This document shows positions 32,288 through 45,653 of a stretch of 64,000 nucleotides of DNA, in pieces. The notes below the pieces were generated by a model that saw nothing but the letters and a program-made list of their open reading frames with translations, did no database searches and was not told where the DNA came from. This DNA is from Chaetorhynchus papuensis (Eukaryota; Chordata; Aves; Passeriformes; Rhipiduridae): positions 67,436 to 131,435 of the forward strand of contig VWYX01001367.1 of the NCBI GenBank assembly GCA_013396525.1, written 5' to 3'. Numbering within the stretch: position 1 is the first letter of the stretch; each line of letters opens with the position of its first letter. The translations under genes and the position numbers were made by a program.

Positions 32288-32779
32288 GTGTAAGTAGATT
32301 TGAAATGGAATTACTGAGAGGTAAGTATACATGGACCCCCACTCACAGTTCCCTTTTTACAGTTGCACTTAGGAATTGTAATTCAAATATGGTTACACAG
32401 ATATTTTCTCCCCATACACACTGACTGCCCCTTAATCTTAATTTAAAAACCTAATCTGCCATAAAGTTACATGAAATAGAACAGACTGAGAAAATACTGG
32501 AGAATGACTGTTTACAAAGAAGGTAATTTATAGTATACAATTACTGATAAGGTAGAAACAGAATTCAGAAACTGGAGTGCATTACAAAGCATTTCTTCAA
32601 ACATCCATTTTGGATTATTGCTGAAAAGTACTAATTGGTCTATTCTAGATTAATTTACAGACATTCATAAAATAGTGAAAAATGCATGCTTTAGAAAGCT
32701 GGGACATTTCATGCCTTTGTGCTAACAGAAAATGAGGATGGAAGCAAGTGATTGACTTTTCAATGTAGATTAGTAGCAT

Positions 32780-32884
32780 TTAGAGTCTTTTTTCTTGTGT
32801 ACTAACTGATTCTTCATATTTTTTCTTATTTTTTTCAGGTGATTTTTTATCCTCAGGTTTAGTCCATGGAGGGCCGTGCAACTT
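32780..32884 (-). CDS. LUZP2: LUZP2 terminal coding exon
   Basis: A minus-strand acceptor (CTGTTTTCACCTCTACAG) is followed by 34 codons and TAA. It begins KLHGPPWTKPEDKK and ends VSTQEKRL, a lysine-rich tail. As I recall mammalian LUZP2, its C-terminus has the same order of landmarks (QKL-x-x-PP, an acidic residue, KK-x-PEK, and an end in E-x-x-L). Phase is 0 and joins directly to the exon at 33496-33573. LUZP2 is a leucine-zipper coiled-coil protein expressed mainly in brain; this C-terminal part is low-complexity and outside the coiled coil. The gene name rests on this remembered resemblance, not on an alignment. Confidence 0.72.
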   Translation of the reverse strand, partial: KLHGPPWTKPEDKKSPEKNKKKYEESVSTQEKRL

Positions 32885-33495
32885 CTGTAGAGGTGAAAAC
32901 AGGATCAGTGTAAACACTGTGTATAGAATACATATATACATAAGCAAAAATAAAAAAATATGTTAAAAATCCATGGCAATAGTGCACATAGAGCTGTATT
33001 TCTATTAAACTGATGTACCAATCATAAACTCCTGCAGCAGAACGTGATATTCACCTAGAAAAGAGTTCTGATCTCTATTAAAGGAAGCATATTTAACAAT
33101 CTCTACATTGCAAAACCATACAAGTCTGATGCCGCATACAGCTTCATATAATTGCATGTGACATATATTATAACAATTATAGATATATATTTATTTTGGA
33201 AATCTCTTCCTGCTCCTGCTTCCAGGGCTATAGACATCACACTATCAAATTAAGTCATTTGACTACTAATTCATTTGACTACTAGTTCTTCAAATATTCA
33301 ATAGTTTGCAAATTGTTACCAGCCAGAAAACATTTTGAACAGATGCACTGCAATCAGATGCAGTCAAAGTCTGAACTAAGTAGTCTTCTCTTTTGAGACA
33401 GAACTTAGTGAAGAATATGTAAGTATACTTCAAGTAATTGCATGTTTCACAATACCTTTTAGGAAAAACCCAACAATTACTCTGAAAGAGAATAC

Positions 33496-33573
33496 CTGAA
33501 ATCTTGTCTCTGTTTCTGCTGCCTTCAAATGAGATGTTGAATCATTACGATTCCCCAGACATGTCTTGGCAAC
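33496..33573 (-). CDS. LUZP2: LUZP2 penultimate coding exon
   Basis: This 78-bp exon encodes 26 residues (VAKTCLGNRNDSTSHL ... AAETETRFQ) in phase 0-0. The minus-strand acceptor is TTTGTATTGACAG and the donor CAG|GTATTC. The AAETET segment followed by Q at the exon end matches the ATAETE...Q pattern I recall just before QKL in mammalian LUZP2. It is too short to have stood out as a frame, and was found by its splice sites and by phase agreement with its neighbours. The intron to the terminal exon is 611 bp. Confidence 0.72.
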
Positions 33574-35583
33574 CTGTCAATACAAATGTCAGAGATAACT
33601 ACTTCATATTTTTTCCTAAAATATTCATAGTTTTCCTAAAGAAAGAAAGAAAGAAAAAAATCACTGGTTTTTCTTTTAAGTCTAGTTGATGAAATGGAAC
33701 AAATTTTTCATAGCTAAGCTTAACCCAGACTCCCATCATCTCTGTAGTAGACTTTAACAATATGGTCTTGTGGCAGCAACTTTAAAAATTTAATGCTTAT
33801 CCAGCTTTTTTTCCTCATGTTTAAATCTCATCACCAATAGTGAAGTTTACTCCTACAAGTGGTCCTAGGGAACAGAAAAGTTATTACAAGTGTCTTTTAT
33901 GGGTGAGGAAATAGTAACGAACAGTTGAAGATCAGCATTACAGTTAGAACTTCTCTATTATTATTCTCTTGTGTAAACCCTAAATCTCTTAGGTATAATA
34001 ATCCCTGAATGGGAATATAAAGTCACTGAATGGGGAAGGCAGATGACTCTCAAGGTACAGAATCTTGTTACATTAATTGCTGTCATTTTATTCAAGGAAT
34101 AATGTTATATTGTTTACCAATATGCTTTTTAATATTTGGGAAAACACAGTTGCACTGCATAAATAAAATTAATTACAAAGTAGATTTTTGAACCAAGGAG
34201 ATCTCCTGATATGAAACCAGAGATTTACTCAACACTGAAAATTCTACTGTACTTAAAGTCCCTTCAGCAGCAGGATTAATGATGCCATAGGAAAAGAAGT
34301 TTAAACATGAAATACAGTAAAATATTGATAATACTTGGTCATTACTCTAAAATGAGTTCACATTGGAATTTCTCTACTTGTTTTGCTATTAAAACTGATA
34401 CATTTAAATGGAGTGAAAATGACAGGGTGTTTTTAAAGTTTTAAGTCATCAAGACTCTTTCCAACATAACAGTGGGGAGATTTAGTAATGTTTAAGCTGA
34501 AGTGGACCTCTGAGATGATGCAGATGGATTTGATGTGGGGAACTCTTTTTCATATTTTCCCACTCTAGATAATAGCAAATAAAAGTTGGATTAATATAGG
34601 GAATAATCAAGGCAGTATTGATTAAAATAAAGTCTATTGATAAAGCACCTGCTCCTTTTATGACAAAAAAGCAAACAAAACATCAAACAAAAACATGTGG
34701 TTTATGTTTTAGATAAAGACTAAAAAGTCAGATGATAGAGTAGCAATTTTTAGTAGACTTTTAATATTTCAAAACCTTGTAAGTGTGGTCCTGCCAAAAC
34801 TTCCATTTAAATTATTTACTATTAATCTAGATTTAAAAAAAAATATTTCAAGTTGAATCATGTTCAGAAAAAATGAGGGTTTGGGTGACTTCTAGGTGAG
34901 CAGCTTGAGGTCAAAAGATACTATAGGTCAAACAATGAACAGTATTGCAAATTGTGTAATGAGGAGAACAGAAATAATGCTAATTAAATATAAGATCATT
35001 TACAAATCTAGAATTTGCTCTGACTGTACGTATTAAAAAATGAAATAGATAACCTATTTCACCAACATAATTTATAGGAGATAGGAAGCAAAATCTATTA
35101 ATTGACATTAAAAAATTCTAGATCAACTTCTTAAGACATATGCAAAGGAGGAAAAAAAATAACCAGGTCTGCCTTAGAGAATATAAAAGAAAATGATGAA
35201 AACAATTCTTGTTAAGTGAGTAGTCTTGCATATTCTTTTCATAGACCAGATAACAAAGGCCATCGTGATAGGAAAAGAGCAATAAAGACTTATGTCTGTA
35301 GTATTTAATATTTGTTCACTCAGAGTTCTTTTATTTTAAGTAGCACACCATATTGATCACTGTTAGAGAAAGACAGTAAGGACTTTTCTAAAGAAATCAA
35401 CTCCTATGTCTTAATGTTGTTAAAGCATAAAATATTAATTAATTATTCCTTGTCACTGTGAAACATTGTACATCATTAACAAATAAATTACAGACTGAAC
35501 AACAGGAATGACTTCCAGTATGCCATCAGTCAACAACAGTTCAATAGCCAAGACTGTAACCAGTTCCTATGGACTGAGGTGTG
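33574..35583. other. LUZP2 intron, left part
   Basis: AT-rich, with no second exon candidate or named repeat. Confidence 0.5.
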
Positions 35584-35668
35584 TACACACACACACATGC
35601 ACACACACACACACACATATATGTACGCACATACATATATATATATATATACACACACACACATATAT

Positions 35669-35715
<47 letters not shown>

Positions 35716-35717
35716 TA
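35584..35717. repeat. compound (CA)n/(TA)n microsatellite
   Basis: Alternating ACACAC and ATATAT blocks, about 134 bp. A looser AC/AT-rich tract with tetranucleotide tendencies continues at 35855-35975. Apparent open frames through it (for example His-Thr repeats) are artefacts. Confidence 0.95.
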
Positions 35718-35975
35718 CTGGTTGTGGCTTTTTACCAGTTTGGTTCCTAAACTGAGTCAGATGAGTATTAGTATAATCTCCTGCTATATCTGTAAACTGG
35801 GTTCAACAGAACCCAAACTGCATCCCATCCACATATAACCTCAGGCATATACATAAAAACATACATATATATACACACACTTATGTGTGTATTTACATGC
35901 TTACATATGTATCTATTTATCTGTCTACCTATATGTACATATATAAACACATAAATATACAAATACACACAATAC

Positions 35976-38900
35976 ATATATCTTCCTGTCCCTCAGCTAA
36001 AGACCAATGGTGAAATTTAAACCCAGTGTACTAGAATACCTTTCACAACCTTAGGTGACAGACAAAGAAAGTAAAATATTAAACTTTTGTTATTGTTGCT
36101 AGTTCCCTCTATGCCAAGTAATGGATTGTTTTATATGTTTGTCTGTGTGACTCCTTCTGTCTGTCAGATTCCCTCTCGTGAGAGGTACACTAATTACTAA
36201 AGGACAGAATGAGAGCTCGACACAGTAGAAACTATCAAAAAGCAAAAATAATTGCTTTTGGAAAATAAAGGTGTTGAAATCTTGTCAGGGTGGTTTTTTC
36301 ATTTTATGGAAATGCAATTGTAGAAGTAACTGCTGGAAGAGACAGTGGGATCATGCCAAACTTTGAATTAAGATTTCAGTATTTCAGGGACATATGTCAG
36401 GGAGGAACTCTGTTCCCCAACTAGAGCAGGCATTCCTGTACCTTGCACCACCATTACTCAACAGTAAAAAATGCCCCTCAATGTATGCTTAAACAGAGAG
36501 ACACAAAACTGGGCAAAAAGCAGCTTTCTCCATTTCTATCAGAGAAGGATCAATTGCTTTTCTTCCTAAGAGTGAACTTTTTTTTTGAAAGATTATGACT
36601 GAAATGTTAATAAAATGCTAACAAAATGCTAACAAAGAAGTAAAAGCATCTTTGAAGAAAATATTTAGAAGGTAAAAAATCCTGCCTGGTCTCGAGTCAG
36701 TCAGTCCTCTTAGCTTAATACAACTCCATGGAATCCACTTGTACCAACATAACGAAGTGGGTTGTAATTTAAAATATTGTCAGGAATACTTCAAGGATGT
36801 TCTAGTTTTCCTACCAACTATAACATGACATTTCACAATATGGACTATTTCCCCCGCTGTTGGGCAGAAAGTTTTAAGAGTTCTGTTTACACATCATCTC
36901 TAATATTAGTTACAGGTAAGTTTTAAATCTGTGCTGGCTTCCAGGGAGGGCAGGGAAGAGGCACTACCTTTCTCTCACCATCTGAAGACTTTGAACAAGA
37001 CACAGGTATCTCTGGAAGCAATGCAGCCTCATATTTCAACACAGGTGTAATGAGTTAGGAATAAAAATGAAATGATTTTTTGCCTGTCCATCTTCTTAGT
37101 GCTTCCAGAGAAGTTTAAACAGGCTCTTAAGCTACATACTAAAATTTTTTTTAGGAAGAAAAATCTCCAACACCAAGAGCTAAATGAAGGCAGCATAGCC
37201 AGGTGATAACCCTTCGTACATTAGCTAATGTCTTTCCAGGAATACAGAAAGGCAGTATGTGAATGCAGGGTCAACATAATAATACAACCAAATAATGTTG
37301 GCTGTTTTCTTGTTTATGTCTGAAGTGACAGGTGGATAAGGACTGCAGATCAAAAGGGAGAAAACACAGCATAGGTAGGCAAGACCAAATACCTCGAAAG
37401 CTATAAAGTAAGACAATTCAACACATCATGCTTTGATCTAGCTGAAAAATACTGGATGACTAAAATATCACAACATTTTAAGAAGTGCAACTTATTGTTA
37501 GCATAGTGAAAGGCTGTCTTCTGATGAACTTTTCATGCAAGATTATTAAAAAATACTCTTCTGCATTTATGAAACTGACAGCACAACAAAAGAAAAAAGC
37601 TAATAATATTCTCAAATTCTAACTTAACTGTGGAAGTTTATTTCCTGCCATTGGCATTTAGAACAAAACAGGTCTTTTATCCCTAGCTATTTTCTGTGTT
37701 TTCTTCTGCCTTCTCTTTTAAGGAGCCTGAGGTTGGCTGTTTCAAAGAGAACAAGGATGGCAGAAGTCCTGATCTCATTCAGAAGCACAGTTCCTAATGT
37801 TTTGGAGACCCAGTTAGTATTTGCTCTGATCATTGGTCAAAAACTTCACCAGGTTGGAAGGTGCATTTTGAACATTTCATTGCTTTCCTCGTCCTAAGCT
37901 AAGCTTAACATTTCTCAAAGCTTTAACTGAAACTGTGACATTTATAGGCTCATCAGAGATGAAGAGTGAGTGATTCTGCTAGAGATATTTTCCTCAGTTC
38001 CTAGAGACTTCTCAATCAGTTATATTTTATCCTCATTTCATTTGCATGTCCTCACACAAGCAATCTGCTGTTATCTAGATTCAGGAAGCAAACCTTCAAC
38101 ACTTGTCATCATAGCCAGTCTTTGTCCACATACACAGTAAATTATGACTAGTCCTTGAAGTAGTTTTATGACTCAGAGCAGTGAAGCAAGACAGAAAGAT
38201 ATATTTCTCTGATGCTTAAAGCCCTGCCTCCTCTCTTTCCTACCCCCTTAATTAATTTTAATAAAAAATTATAATAATTTTAGAAGTATTTAACCATTAG
38301 TGACAGGTCTCAAAATTTCGCCCATGAACAAATCAGTTTCACAAAATAATCTCTATACTTCTATGTAGAGGAATTATTTACTTCACCATTAAGTTTTCTG
38401 AGTGGTATGTCTGGAACATCTGCCCTGTAATTTGCAATAATGGGCATATTTGTAAGACAAACATATTCAATAAATTACATATACAGTATTTTTATCATAA
38501 AACATCAAGAAAGATCTAACATCTGAAGAGTCAACATTAAAAGCTCTAAAACAGAGCACTGAGAATTCTAAGTATGAAAGCAAAAGCTTTTCCAAAGAGA
38601 GATTACAAGAAAAAAACCTTTTATTCAAGTGTGTTTGATAGTTGGACAGACCATTTCACTGTTTTCACTCTTACTAACTCTTTCCAAATTGCATAGTTTC
38701 TTAACATCTCCTTAAAATTTAGTTTGACCAACATTTATAATTTTTATGACTAGGCACAACAGAATTTTTATTATTATTTTCTTCTATATGGCAGAGAAAC
38801 AGAACAAATAAAGTGATGTTGAACACTTGTTACTTGGTCTACATAAACTTTAGGAAACACATTAATGATCTATTTGTTTGTAAAATCAAAGTTTCATAGA

Positions 38901-41900
38901 AGTGCATTTTGCTTTAAACAATACATTTTGAAAAATGAAAAAAAATGAAGAGCAGTAAGTGGGAAGTTTAACATGACAGAAAAATTGAGATGCTTGAAAT
39001 GCTGTGTTGCTTTTGTCAGTTTAGCATGGAGTCCAATTAACAAAGTATCTATGTGTGTTCTGGTTGTTATAAAATCTGCATCTTGATCAGTAATGTAGAC
39101 AAAATTTGAGAACTTATGGTATTCAATTCTCCTAGTAAATAACACTGCAAAGCTGGAGAGCTTCACAGCTGGATGTATAAATGACAAAGGTGGATAAACG
39201 ACGTGTGCATCTTCATTTAAAAAGAAATTTCAAGAAGCCAGTTAGAACTCAGCATGTCCACTGGCTATTAAATGATGCAACTGTATCTGCAAACAGCTGA
39301 ACAATGTAACTAGTTTTCCATTGCATCAACTCAGCAAGTAAGAACTGGCTTTATGGTCAAAAAATCATAACGATTTAAGGTCAAATAATTAAATCACAAA
39401 TGGAGAGGAAATCCAGTTTAAATAAGTGATATTATAACAGCTTTTACAGTTAGAAAATAATTCTGCTGCTGCTAAAGAGCATCATACAGATTTAGTTGAC
39501 CAAACATTGGAGTTTCAAGGTTCCTTCTCATCACTACTGCTTTTGGCTTCAGAGGGCACAGAAAGTAGATATGGAGGATGTTTATAGAGTGTGATGGGGG
39601 AGAAAACACTGAGTTAGTTCTGAAGAAAATAAACCAGATGCCAGAGAAAAGGGTGGTGTGGTTAGGTCAGCTGACAAATGAATTATCTTAGTTGTCATTA
39701 ACCAAGTTAGGTTCACAGTTTATTCAAAGACATATTTTATCAGATTTGCTCAGGAATTTGTTACAGATCTGTATTGGAAGATGTTTTAACCCTCACTGTT
39801 GAGAAGAAAGATACAGACCAAGAAGTATGTGAAATATGCATATAAGGTTCCAGAAGACATCTCTGCAGATTTTCAGATCCTTCTCCTGTTTTAGATCACA
39901 GTGTACTAAGGGGATGGTTAAACTCAGAGGATGTAACTGCTTATGACCTTCATAGTCCTCATTTATGGAATAAAATTCAAGGATTTTATTAGTTTGAAAT
40001 TTTGTTATAACAATGGTTACTTTTTTTCTCTTATTACTCCCTTTGGAAAAAAATCAAAGAGTACAATGTGATCAAAGCTCTGCAACTGAAACTGATCTAA
40101 AAAACTGAAGCAAAATGCTGTGGTTGCTTAGAAATGTGTACAATTTTGGCTCCAATACTCAATGTCCTTTGTCACTGAATGATTAATGAACATGTAGTGT
40201 TTGTTTACTGCAGGAAATTAAGGCAGTAAATAAAAGCACTATCACTTTTATTTATCAGAGAAGATTCTACAAAGATAAAGAGCAAAAAATCTAAGATGGC
40301 AACAGAGAACAAATAATCATTTTATAAATTCTTTGATGTTTTAGCAATGCCAAATAGGCAGTTTTAAATGATATGTTACATGCATAAGAATTATTTGATA
40401 TGAAAAGGGAATAAAGTAAATTTTGCTGTAAAAGCCAAAATCCCAAGTTTTTGGGAAGACAGAAAAGGGAAGGGATATAGGGGAAAGAGCTCTGCAGAAC
40501 TCTGGTTCTGCACAGAGAGTTTCAGGAGCCAGACATAAGAAAACATCTCTGGATAAGGCTAAGAAAAAGTAGTATTGACAAGATGCCTCTAATAAAGTAC
40601 AAATAATCTAAATAATGGAAACTTTTACAAGGATATTGAAATTAATTTGGTTTTGGTTTTGATGAATTTCAGATTATGTATCACAGGATATCCTGCCTAC
40701 TTCTGGCTATTACTAGTTCCATGTCAAATTTCATTACAGATAAATATCAGCAGTGTCTATTTTCCAAATTTTCTAGTCCATATCCCATTTGTCAATAAAT
40801 CTTCATTTGTATTTGTTCTAATGTAAACTACATTAATTACCGTGATCAGGCATAAACCCCATATATACAAAATTGTAGAAAGATCACAAATTCAAGGCAG
40901 AGATGCTTAGCCATACAGACTTAAAAATACTGGTTGGAACCAGCAACTACCCATTTTGCTTTATTTTTTACCTTAATATCTGTAAGATTGCATGTTCTTC
41001 TCTAGTTAGTCTTTACTACCCTAATTCTTCCAAAATATAAATCCCATTCTATTTATCAGAGACACAATAAAAGGATCTTTGTAAAGTTCTGAGAAAGGAT
41101 TGCTGAAATATTAGGTTTCTAAGCAACAGATTTTTAAGTACATCTTCACTAATTTTTCTTAAAAAATGCTGCATTAGAACCTGTCATATGTTCTTAGACA
41201 TCTAACCTTAATCTTCCTTCATTGAGGGTTAAGCAGCTGTAAAAACTTCAGAAAAAAATACAGCCAAGTAATGATAAAAATACAATAAAAACTCTTCACA
41301 AGTGTTGAATTTTCTTGAAGTGATAGTGTTCACAGGTACAAATTGCAGCTTTGTATTACTGAAGTAATATGATCCTTTGGGAAAATAAATTTCTCCCAGT
41401 TCTTTCAGAACTTAAGGTGCTACCTCTAATGCCAATATATGAAGGTTAATTGTGGAAAGAGACATTTTTAGTTCAGTTCTCAAAGCTAATAATTTGAATT
41501 CTTCCTTCTCTCTCTCTCTGTTAATGTGAGATAAAAATAATGATGATGATGAAGACGATGATGAAGAGGTTGCTAGCCCAATGTCATCACCTGCACTGTT
41601 TTTATGTCCATGTTAGCCTGTGTTCAGATGGACAGTGTGTGTAAGACAAAGAAAATAGTTTTAACTTAAACAACAACCAGGGAAATTACTTTAGTCACCA
41701 CTGTGAGCAATCCACAGCAGAAAAGGGTACAAGGATGGACCTTAGACTTGTAGAATAGTTAGAACTGTTATGAAAAACATATTTAATGCTGTAGTTTTCT
41801 TTGAAAATTTCATTGCTTTCTTTTAATCAGTCCTTCAATTTACAAGAACATTTTCTCATTTTCATTATTTTCATTACTTTTATGGTATTTAAAGTGAAAT

Positions 41901-44365
41901 CAGGGTATTCTGAAAAACTGATGTTTCATTCTCCCATGATGGCCTCGAATTTTTATATATGTTTATATGAAAAAAAATATTAAAAAAAGATATAAAAGTC
42001 TCATGCATACAGGGAGAACATGCCTCCCTGTACTTGTAAGTTCTTTAATTACACAAAAAATTCTGACTTGGATAAATACGGCACTATTTATGCCTTCCTT
42101 GCTTGGACATACGGTTGTCCTCACAGTACTTTTTGTAACTTTGCTTTCTGGATCTTAACACTGTCAAAGCCATTCCTTCAACAGACACCACAAGCACAAT
42201 GTTTTGTGTATTAGTGTGAGTCCTAGACTTATTTTTTTTTAATGTGAACAGGATGGAACTATGAATATTACATAATGCTCATTTTTCAGTAGAAAAATGA
42301 ATTTGTAACAGCAACAAATTTAGAAGAAAGATAAAACTGGTAAAACCATTGCCTGCTTAATTTTACAAGAAGGAACATTATCTAGCAAGGCACAGTTAAT
42401 TTGAATACCCCTACAGTATACTTTCATCGATTTTACTACTTTTTTCCTCCATGCAGGAGCTTTTGGGAAATATAGACTTAGCAAACGATAAAGATTTAAA
42501 ATTTAAAGGAAATGTGAGTCCCATAAATATAGAATTGGTCCTAAAATATGATAATTGAGAGATTAAGTTATATAAAACTTAATTCCATTACAGCCTAACA
42601 ATGGAGGCTATAATAGATAATATAGATATATAGCCTAATTTCCTTTATTTGAATTATAATGTTACTTCGACAAATGCAGGGAATAGAGTTAGATTTTAAT
42701 TTAGCTTGAATCTTAAAAAACAGTTCAACTCGCCAACACTTCTAACTCCGGTTGCAGTAGTCTACTTGTCCTGGGTGGGAGAGGGGATGCACCACTGCAA
42801 TGACCAATTTCTCATACCAAGCAGCATACCATGCTGACTAATTAAATGGCTAGAAATACTAGTTGCTAGAAGCACAAAAAACCAACCACCATCTAGTCTA
42901 AATAACTAAAACCTTGGTTTTATGGAAAAGTGAATCTTTTAGGTGTCTTTCATCACAGTACTTGATACAGAAATTAAATACTCTTCTGATTTTTGAAATA
43001 TGTTAACAGTTATTTTCTTTTTTTTTCTCTTTTAATGTATTCACTTCTGTAAAAAAGAGCTTTTTGAACCTCTTTACACAAATATTTAGCCTAAATTACT
43101 TCAGTCTCTACCTAAAGTATTCTACATTTCATGAAACCTTCCATAACTTTTCCAAGGGATAACTAACCTCTAGTCATAATCTAAATGGAGTTCGCTCCAG
43201 CTTAATAATTTTACATGTTTTACTTCTCCTCCTTCAATTTTTATTAACAAAATGAAGTTTCCTTTACTTCTAGACATCAAGAAATGTGCAACAGCAATTT
43301 ATGCACTCTTATGGATATGCAATTTCTCCTTGTTCTCTAGAGGATGTGGCAGAAGGGAGGGAACTTATAAATGAATAAACTTGTTACATATTAGTAATAA
43401 ATAGATACTGTATAATTTTTTAATAATTTGTTGTATACTGAATTATCTAAGATTTTTTTCCCAGAATTTTCTTCACACTGCCATGATCACTAGCAGCAAG
43501 CTACCCAGTTACCTCCACAGGATTTTGTTATGTCTCAAGATACAACAATGTATTCAATATATGTTGAATATTCAATATATATATTTCACCTGCAAATAAG
43601 TCAAAGTAGCACTATACTTTTTGGACTATTGAGCAGAAAATCCTCAACAGTCAGAGCAGACTCTCTCAACAAAATCTGTCTTGCTCATTTTTTCTCTTTT
43701 TTTCCTTTCTATTTGTGTCTTTATAATTACAGCCACAATACATGCATTTGAGATTTCTGTTAAGAGCTCATACCATGCTGTTTGACTATATGTACTGTCT
43801 CTGTAAAAGCACCAGATTTAGCTTTCTGTCAGAGCTGTCATAAGAAAAACACAGCTTGGAGCTTTTCTAGACTGTCAGTGAATGATATCACATCCTTTCA
43901 ACTATTTCAGCTGTGATCTTTTACATCTCCCCAAAGGTTTTGCTTTATTAAATGAAGCATCTGTGAAGGTTGTGGGTGATTATTAGAAATAAAAAAAATT
44001 GTAATAAATATGAAGATACGTAAGCAAAGTTTTTGCATCTCACTATAATGCAGGCAACACTTCAACCAGGAACAAATGAATTCTTGAAATGGTTAAACAT
44101 CAAATTACACAGTTTCCACCACTGCCCTTCCTGCAACAGCTCTACCAGTTCTATTAAGCAGTTTTTAAAAGAAACCTGGATAATATATATGCACAGATTG
44201 ACAGCAAAGAGAATTTGCTCCTCAGCACTTTAATACAGAACATAGCTGGCTTATAAAATATGTGTACCATCTTGAATAGGAAAAGTCCCATTGATAGTCG
44301 CCTAAAGCATTCATGTTTTCATACAATCTAGATTAGACCCTGTTTTTCAGGTGAGCTAATCTTAC
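35976..44365. other. LUZP2 intron, main part
   Basis: AT-rich intronic DNA. Only minor simple repeats are seen, such as a GAT/GAA-rich stretch at 41537-41569. No exon candidate with matching splice sites and open frame was found. Confidence 0.5.
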
Positions 44366-44458
44366 ATCTTGAGAATCACACTCCTGGGTGCTTTGATTTT
44401 CTTCCTTTTTCAAGGCCACATGAAAATTGTCTTTCTCTGCTGAGATATTTTGCCAGAC
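44366..44458 (-). CDS. LUZP2: LUZP2 internal coding exon
   Basis: This 93-bp exon (31 codons, phase 0-0) reads VWQNISAEKDNFHVALKKE and ends QECDSQD. The minus-strand acceptor has a long T-rich tract ending TTTTCAG; the donor is GAT|GTAAGA. The terminal CDSQD is, as I recall, identical to a pentapeptide at the same place in mammalian LUZP2, just upstream of the segments in the next two exons. The intron to the next exon is 10.8 kb. I could not find the preceding coiled-coil exons; they are expected on the minus strand beyond 64,000. Confidence 0.72.
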
Positions 44459-45123
44459 CTGAAAAATAAAAAAATTAAAATAATAATTTTAAAAAGTTAA
44501 TATAATTGAGATAAAATATCAAATAAGTCACATTTGAAAATTCAGGATAACAATGAAAAACCAAGAGGTCATATACTGCAAACTGTTAACTACTTTACAT
44601 TGCATTTTCAGCAAATTTTATACAGGGAATGTCTTAATATACATTCTTGTTAAAGCACTCCCTTGTAAATGATTACTTCCATATATATAATCAAGGTATT
44701 CTATCTAAATGCCAAAGGAGGGGGAAAAAAGCATTTTCAGAACTCATATTGCTTTGACTCTTGTGGATTCTGAGAAAGACTGAGGCTGTGAGCTGACATG
44801 TTTATGAACTGCTTTAGCTTACCTTAGCTGTCCAAAGCCACTCTCTGCTGGGACCTCCCAATCTGCAAGCTGGCAAAACATGCTCTTTTTCATGCCTTTC
44901 TCTCCTTACACTCAAAATGGACTGCTGTATGGGGAAGGCACTCTGCTATCGCTTTATCTAAGCATTGAATTTCCTTCCACTGAATTGTTGCTTGTTTTAA
45001 GCATAATTTTCTATATTTCTGGTAACTCTTAAGATTCAAAAGGACAAAAAAGGAAGTACATGCACTGAAACTATCCTGAAAGCATCAAATTGTCTGCAAG
45101 ACATACTGAAACTCTTCAGGGAG

Positions 45124-45648
45124 TGTGTAGGGCTGTGAGCCCTTGGCGCAGGAGCTCCTTGCACTCCCTTGGAGGAGAGAGACCTGACGGCAAAAAGACT
45201 CACAGATCAGAAACCTTCCTCTAGGTTATGCTGACCAACTGAACCACCCCCAGTATGCTTTGCTTCTTTATGGTAATACCTTGTACCCAGTTGGCTAACT
45301 GGTTCCCACCCAACCCCCTGCCTTTCCCATAAAAAAAGCCCCTGTCTATGCCCCTGACAGGGAGCTCTTGCCCTCGGCCTCCCTTTTGCAGAGGCTACTG
45401 GACAATAAGGGCTACCTCTGTGGAATTGCCAGACAAGGCTCCTCGTCTCTCTGTCCCCGAGTTTGCCTCGATTTCACAAAGAGCTGAATCACAAGAGCTG
45501 ATATCACTTGTAGCTGAGAAATTGCTACATTTGCTGAAATCATCTATTGCTTAGGGGAGTTGCTGAGAAGCCTTTCCCTGGCGGGACACTTTCTCTAGGA
45601 AGGCTGCAACACACCAGACTGTCCACCCCCGGACCCCGAAAGCGGTAA
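45124..45648 (+). mobile_element. LTR (ERV1-like) in the LUZP2 intron, antisense to the gene
   Basis: A GC-rich island in AT-rich DNA, starting TGTGTAGGGCTGTGAGCC, with TATA-like CCATAAAAAAAG near 45,330 and CAATAA near 45,403. The pentamer GGGAG occurs directly before it (45119-45123) and at 45649-45653, a possible target-site duplication, though the right terminus then reads GGTAA instead of CA. The true end could be up to 20 bp further right. No internal retroviral sequence is present. Confidence 0.6.
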
Positions 45649-45653
45649 GGGAG

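Noticed and set aside
32839..32892. Plus-strand exon-like segment (TTTTTTTCAG, open 54 bp, then GTGAAA)
   Set aside because: It overlaps the minus-strand LUZP2 terminal exon, which has the stronger acceptor, a stop codon and phase agreement with two other exons.
35508..35977. His-Thr and Tyr-Val repeat frames
   Set aside because: They are translations of the CA/TA microsatellite.
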